A stretch of DNA of 64,000 nucleotides. Source: Volucribacter amazonae (GTDB taxonomy: Bacteria > Pseudomonadota > Gammaproteobacteria > Enterobacterales > Pasteurellaceae). A program made the position numbers and the translations under genes. Location of the stretch: assembly GCF_029783845.1 (NCBI RefSeq), contig NZ_LWID01000001.1:372001-436000 (forward strand). The letters run 5' to 3'. A model generated the notes under the pieces. That model saw only the letters and a program-made list of their open reading frames with translations, did no database searches and was not told the origin of the DNA. Of the stretch, positions 59,534 through 64,000 are shown piece after piece (position 1 is the stretch's first letter; each line of letters starts with the position of its first letter).

Positions 59534-62140
59534 TTATTTTGCTATTTCAACCCATTTTCCATCAATATAATCTACACGCCATTTGGTGGCTTTACCCTCT
59601 TTTTCCGAAGTAACATATTGACGTTTTTCTTTACGACTAAAACGAATTATTGCCGCATTTCCCTCGGGATCTTGTTGTGGAGCTTGAGCAAGATAGGCTA
59701 ATTTTTCAGGTAAACGCTCAGCATATTGTGCTAACTCTGCCACTTTTGCCGCCCGGGTTTCACGAGATTTAGGGAAGTTATGTGCCGACATAAACACCCC
59801 ACTTGCCCCATCACGCAACACAAAATACGCATCAGATTTTTCACATTTCAATTCAGGGAATGGAATTGGATCTTCTTTTGGTGGTGCAACCTCGCCATTT
59901 TTTAGGATTTTGCGTGTATTATCGCAGTTTGTGCAAGCCATATACTTGCCAAAACGCCCTAATTTTAAGTGCATATCCGCACCACATTTATCACATTCCA
60001 CCACTGGACCGTCATAGCCTTTGATTTTAAAGCTACCTTGTTCAACGATATAACCATCACAATTCGGATTATTACCACAAATGTGCAATTTACGTTGTCC
60101 ATCAATAAGGTAACTATCCATTGCCGAACCACATTTAGGACAACGTTTGCGTGCCATTAGGGCTTTGGTTTCGCTAGCATCATCAAGCACATTCAGCAAC
60201 TCTGCCTCAGGAATTAAATTCATCGTGGTTTTACACCGCTCTTTTACTGGCAGAGCATAACCTGTACAGCCTAAAAATACCCCTGTGCTGGCGGTACGAA
60301 TTGCCATAGGTCGTCCACAAGTTGGGCAACTAATTTCTGTTGGCACAAGGCTATTAGGTTTCATTCCACCTTCAAGTTCATCAAGCTCCGCTTGGCTTAA
60401 TTGCGAGGAAAAATCTTTAAAGAATTGATTTAATTCTGTTTTCCAATTTTTATTTCCCTTGGCAATTTGATCCAATACATCTTCCATATTGGCAGTGAAA
60501 TCATAATTCATCAATTCAGCAAAGGATTGATTAAGGCGATCGGTAACAATCTCGCCCATTTTTTCCGCATAAAAACGGCGGTTCTCACTACGCACATAAC
60601 CACGTTCTTGAATAGTAGAAATAATGGTGGCATAAGTAGAAGGGCGACCAATTCCGCGTTTTTCAAGTTCTTTTACTAAAGATGCCTCAGTAAATCTAGC
60701 TGGCGGTTTAGTAAATAATTGCTCAGGTTGAACGACCTTGAGCTGCAATTTCTCGTTAATGGTTAAAGCTGGAAGTTCTTTATCCTCTGCCGATTTATTC
60801 AAGGCAGGCAATACCTTTGTCCAACCGTCAAAGCGTAAAATCCGTCCTTTGGTTCTTAGTTCATACTCCCCTGCCATTACGGTAACAGTGCTACTATCAT
60901 ATTGTGCCGCAGGCATTTGACAAGCCAAAAACTGCCGCCAAATTAAATCATATAAACGTACCGCATCTTTATCCATCTCTTTTAAATGTTCTGCTAACGT
61001 ATTCACATCAGAAGGGCGAATTGCCTCGTGTGCTTCTTGGGCATTTTCTTTACTGGAATAAAAGTGCGGTTTTTCTGGCAAATAATTTTCGCCAAATTGG
61101 TTTTGGATATAATTTCTTGCCATAGTTAATGCGTCTTGACTTAAATTAGTGGAGTCAGTACGCATATAAGTAATATAACCCGCTTCATACAAACGTTGTG
61201 CTAACATCATGGTTTTTTTTACGCCAAAACCCAATCTCGTGCTAGCGGTTTGTTGCAAGGTTGAGGTTATAAACGGCGCTTTTGGACGAGAGCTAGTGGG
61301 TTTGGTTTCCAACGAGGTAACCACATAATCTGCCCGAGCAAGAAAATCTGTTGCCGTTTGAGCCTGTTGTTCATTTTTAGCCTCAAATTTTTTACCTTGA
61401 TATTCAACCACATCAAGATTAAGCAATTGATGTTGGCTTGTCTGTGTTTGTACTGAAATTTGCCAATATTCCTCAGGATTAAAGGCTTTAATTTCTCGCT
61501 CACGTTCCACCAACAATTTTACCGCAACGGATTGTACACGCCCTGCGGATAATCCTCTTGCGACTTTTTTCCATAACAACGGCGACACCATAAAACCCAC
61601 CACTCGATCAAGAAAACGGCGAGTTTGTTGAGCATTAACCCGATCCATATTTAATTGCTCTGGCTTATCAAAGGCTTGTTGAATGGCATTTTTGGTAATT
61701 TCATTGAACACCACACGACTAAAACGTTGTTCTTCACCACCAATCACTTCTCTTAAATGCCAAGCTATTGCTTCCCCTTCTCTATCCAAATCGGTAGCCA
61801 AATAAATATGATCCGCTTTTTTAGCAAGGCTTTTAAGTTCACTAACCACTTTTTCCTTGCCCGGCAAAATCTGATAATTTGCCTGCCAATCATGATAAGG
61901 ATCAATCCCCATACGTTTTACTAAGGCGTTACGCTCTTTTTCCTGCTTAATTTTCTGCTTTTGTTCCGCACTTAAACCTTTTGTGGAAATAGGTTTCGCT
62001 TTTTCCCCTGTAGAAGATCCCGCTGTGGGTAAATCACGAATATGCCCCACACTTGATTTGACAATATAATCTTTACCTAAATATTTATTAATCGTCTTCG
62101 CTTTAGCTGGAGATTCCACAATCACCAATGATTTGCTCAT
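59534..62140 (-). CDS. topA: DNA topoisomerase I
   Basis: 868 residues, the usual length. The TOPRIM start is SLVIVESPAKAKTINKYLG with the DxD acidic residues in ATDLDREGEAIAWHL. The active tyrosine is in GYITYMRTDSTNLS. Zinc ribbons at the C-terminus are CPTCGRPM, CPKCGSAM and CDKCGADM with their partners (the first reads C-x-GYALPVKERC, a common variant). It relaxes negative supercoils. An uptake signal lies within the gene at 61062. Confidence 0.96.
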   Translation of the reverse strand: MSKSLVIVESPAKAKTINKYLGKDYIVKSSVGHIRDLPTAGSSTGEKAKPISTKGLSAEQKQKIKQEKERNALVKRMGIDPYHDWQANYQILPGKEKVVSELKSLAKKADHIYLATDLDREGEAIAWHLREVIGGEEQRFSRVVFNEITKNAIQQAFDKPEQLNMDRVNAQQTRRFLDRVVGFMVSPLLWKKVARGLSAGRVQSVAVKLLVEREREIKAFNPEEYWQISVQTQTSQHQLLNLDVVEYQGKKFEAKNEQQAQTATDFLARADYVVTSLETKPTSSRPKAPFITSTLQQTASTRLGFGVKKTMMLAQRLYEAGYITYMRTDSTNLSQDALTMARNYIQNQFGENYLPEKPHFYSSKENAQEAHEAIRPSDVNTLAEHLKEMDKDAVRLYDLIWRQFLACQMPAAQYDSSTVTVMAGEYELRTKGRILRFDGWTKVLPALNKSAEDKELPALTINEKLQLKVVQPEQLFTKPPARFTEASLVKELEKRGIGRPSTYATIISTIQERGYVRSENRRFYAEKMGEIVTDRLNQSFAELMNYDFTANMEDVLDQIAKGNKNWKTELNQFFKDFSSQLSQAELDELEGGMKPNSLVPTEISCPTCGRPMAIRTASTGVFLGCTGYALPVKERCKTTMNLIPEAELLNVLDDASETKALMARKRCPKCGSAMDSYLIDGQRKLHICGNNPNCDGYIVEQGSFKIKGYDGPVVECDKCGADMHLKLGRFGKYMACTNCDNTRKILKNGEVAPPKEDPIPFPELKCEKSDAYFVLRDGASGVFMSAHNFPKSRETRAAKVAELAQYAERLPEKLAYLAQAPQQDPEGNAAIIRFSRKEKRQYVTSEKEGKATKWRVDYIDGKWVEIAK

Positions 62141-62294
62141 TTTTATTCCTAATGATAATAATAAGAAAAGATATGAAGAGTTTTATTTGCATTTTTATCT
62201 GTTTTTATCCAAAATTCTCATATCGCCAAAATTTAATTGATTTGGGCGCAACAATAGCAAGGATTAATTATAATTACAACCCAAAGGCAATAAA

Positions 62295-63185
62295 ATGGAT
62301 AAACTAAATGCGATTTCAGTATTTTGTCGTGTCATTGAAAGCCAAAGTTTTACTCAAGTGGCACAACAAATGAATATTTCCGTAGCAATGGTCAGTAAAT
62401 TGATTTCTCAACTTGAGGAACAACTTAAAACCCGTTTATTGCAACGTACCACTCGCAAGATCACCCCTACCGAGGCAGGACAAATTTACTATCAACGTTG
62501 TTTATCTGTTTTAATGGAATTAGAAGAAGCGGACGCCAGTATTGCCAATCATAATTCCGCTTTACAGGGGAATTTATCTATTTCTGTACCGAGAGAATTT
62601 GGCGTTCGTTTTATTACCCCTAATCTGGCAAAATTTCTCTATGCTCACCCCAATTTACATGTGAATATTGAATATACCGATCGTAAAGTAGATTTAATTG
62701 GCGAAGGCTATGATCTTGCTCTACGCATTGGTCAACTGGCAGAAAATACCTTGGTTGCCAAAAAAATTGCTTCATCTACCATGCACATTGTTGCCTCGCC
62801 AAGCTATCTCGCTCAAAAAGGTTCACCAACAACACCTGATGAAATAAGCCAACACGATTGTCTTATCTATAAATTTAATTACAGCCTAATTTGGGAATTG
62901 CAAAAAGACAAAAAACATTATCAAGCCAAAGTAAATTCTAAATTTGTTAGTAACAACGGCTTAGTGTTAGTTGAAATGGCAAAAACAGGCTTAGGTATTA
63001 TTAACATACCACGTTTTCTTATTGAACAAGAACTTGCTTCTGGCGAATTGGTAGAACTTCTTCCTGATTATCAACAAAACACCGTAGATATTCATGTTGT
63101 GTACCCTCATCGCCGTTATTTACCCGCCAAAGTGCGTGCTTTTATTGATTTTTTAACTGAGTTAAAACTATGCCAACCAAACTAA
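62295..63185 (+). CDS. LysR-family transcriptional regulator
   Basis: 296 residues. The N-terminal winged helix is ISVFCRVIESQSFTQVAQQMNISVAMVSKLISQLEEQLKTRLLQRTTRKITPTEAG. The effector domain shows LSISVPREFGVRFITPNLAKFL and a RIGQLAENTLVAKKIASS segment. It resembles the YafC/DmlR-like subgroup. It is divergent from topA and its end overlaps folM by 16 bp, so it may control folM or simply share the transcript. The effector is unknown. Confidence 0.88.
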   Translation: MDKLNAISVFCRVIESQSFTQVAQQMNISVAMVSKLISQLEEQLKTRLLQRTTRKITPTEAGQIYYQRCLSVLMELEEADASIANHNSALQGNLSISVPREFGVRFITPNLAKFLYAHPNLHVNIEYTDRKVDLIGEGYDLALRIGQLAENTLVAKKIASSTMHIVASPSYLAQKGSPTTPDEISQHDCLIYKFNYSLIWELQKDKKHYQAKVNSKFVSNNGLVLVEMAKTGLGIINIPRFLIEQELASGELVELLPDYQQNTVDIHVVYPHRRYLPAKVRAFIDFLTELKLCQPN

Positions 63186-63898
63186 ATTCATCTTGGATCG
63201 TGATTACTGGCGGTGCTAAACGCATTGGTTTTGCCCTTGCTCAACATTTTGCTCAACAAGGAAAAAATGTGCTGATTTCCTACCGCACTTTTTATCCACA
63301 ACTGGCACAATTACACGCCTTAAACGTTGTCAGCCTACAAGCCGACTTTGCCACTGAACAAGGCATTATACAATTTGCCGAGCAAGTGCAACAACAATGC
63401 CCTCAAATAGACTGTTTAATTCATAACGCCTCTAGCTGGCAAGCGGAACAGGATCAGCCTATGAACCAACTCGGTCAATTAATGGACGAAATGCTACAAG
63501 TTCACGTTAAAGCCCCTTATTTACTCAATCAACTACTTGCCCCATTATTACAACGGACAAAATCCACTAGTAATATTATTCATATCAGCGATTATGTCGC
63601 CCATAAAGGCAGTGCCAAGCATATTGCCTATGCCGCAAGCAAAGCTGCCATGGAAAATCTAACCCAAAGTTTTGCCCAAAAATACGCCCCGCATATCAAA
63701 GTAAACAGTATCGCCCCTGCCTTGATCGCCTTTAATCCCGATGACGATCTAGCCTATCAACAAAAAGCCCAACAAAAATCCTTAATGCAAAAGTGCGGTG
63801 GTTATCAAGAAATGATTTTAGCGGTGGAATATTTAATGCAAAGTGATTATGTTACTGGCACTTGTTTAGCGGTTAATGGCGGTCGTCATTTAAAATAA
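63170..63898 (+). CDS. folM: Dihydromonapterin/dihydrofolate reductase FolM-like SDR
   Basis: 242 residues, a short-chain dehydrogenase. The NADPH loop TGGAKRIGFALAQHFAQQ has the T-G-G-A-x-R-I-G form typical of pteridine reductases. The catalytic segment is SDYVAHKGSAKHIAYAASKAAM (Tyr-x3-Lys), preceded by LIHNASSW. The end VTGTCLAVNGGRHLK matches FolM. It reduces dihydromonapterin, and weakly dihydrofolate, in the cytoplasm. The start lies inside the LysR gene. A truncated palindromic repeat begins at its last codons. Confidence 0.85.
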   Translation: MPTKLNSSWIVITGGAKRIGFALAQHFAQQGKNVLISYRTFYPQLAQLHALNVVSLQADFATEQGIIQFAEQVQQQCPQIDCLIHNASSWQAEQDQPMNQLGQLMDEMLQVHVKAPYLLNQLLAPLLQRTKSTSNIIHISDYVAHKGSAKHIAYAASKAAMENLTQSFAQKYAPHIKVNSIAPALIAFNPDDDLAYQQKAQQKSLMQKCGGYQEMILAVEYLMQSDYVTGTCLAVNGGRHLK

Positions 63899-63944
63899 GG
63901 CTAGGCATACCAATACTGTATTATTTTAAAGAGGCACGACTTTA
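63889..63944. repeat. Dispersed palindromic repeat, truncated copy C
   Basis: TTTAAAATAAGGC (63889-63901) equals the left inner part of copy A, and ACTGTATTATTTTAAAG...GCACGACT equals its right part. The outer left arm and the middle are missing. The repeat supplies the folM stop codon (TAA). Confidence 0.6.
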
Positions 63945-64000
63945 TCTTATATGATCTAAATCACAAAACCTTATCTCTTACATTTTATTTCTAACTCATA

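Overview
The window is a chromosomal segment of a member of the Pasteurellaceae. The 9-bp Haemophilus-type DNA uptake signal (AAGTGCGGT or its complement) occurs at least 26 times, base composition is AT-rich, and the gene content and order fit the family: a fucRIKUAP operon, guaBA, mdtK/ribE, a pgsA/tRNA cluster and potABCD. I cannot name the genus or species from the sequence alone.

Layout, left to right. 1-933: the end of nagA and two small membrane-protein genes. 1123-11437: a 10.3-kb island in the 3' end of a tRNA-Val(GAC) gene. It has a P4-type tyrosine integrase, AlpA, Rha-like and AntA-like regulators, a DUF927 helicase/primase-type protein, an Ash/Icd-like gene, a 309-aa cargo gene and, beyond the helicase gene, a 290-bp array of 14 TAGGACAA iterons that looks like a replication origin. 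This is the layout of a phage satellite or P4-like element. 11606-21605: core genes (hemA, a Bcr/CflA transporter, gloB, a yafS-like methyltransferase, mnmC, fabB) with a lipooligosaccharide-type glycosyltransferase gene and a decayed neighbour inserted among them. 21670-24978: the left part of a second island (AlpA, a collapsed C5 methyltransferase, YqaJ exonuclease, Bet annealase), starting with a copy of the guaA 3' end. 24979-27830: an 886-bp IS630-family element and two tandem PoNi-type immunity genes, each next to a short toxin-tip-like frame. 28264-48258: tRNA-Cys/Leu/Gly, pgsA, ribE, mdtK, a second IS630 copy, an NCS2 purine permease, usg, ybaK, the fucose regulon, pepT and potABCD. 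48780-51323: an IS1016-like element (decayed) and the early-region remnant of a Mu-like prophage. 51324-53213: a third IS630 copy that truncates the integrase of the guaA island, then the guaA attachment site. 53199-63898: guaA, a DUF4299-like gene, guaB, ycaO, topA, a LysR regulator and folM.

How it fits together. The guaA island has attachment-site copies at 21670 and 53199, 31.5 kb apart, with about 20 kb of core genes trapped between them. Genes cut by IS630 copies 1 and 3 do not have their missing halves on the other side of the IS. I read this as an island split by IS630-mediated chromosomal rearrangement, or as an assembly join at IS copies. Small palindromic repeats of about 100 bp (32802, 59368, 63889) share the terminal TATAGT with the IS630 copies and may be non-autonomous elements. 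The window is rich in gene decay: hicB, a dcm-like gene, a frameshifted phage gene, PoNi copy B, a glycosyltransferase, DUF3164, the IS1016 transposase and the guaA-island integrase are all broken.
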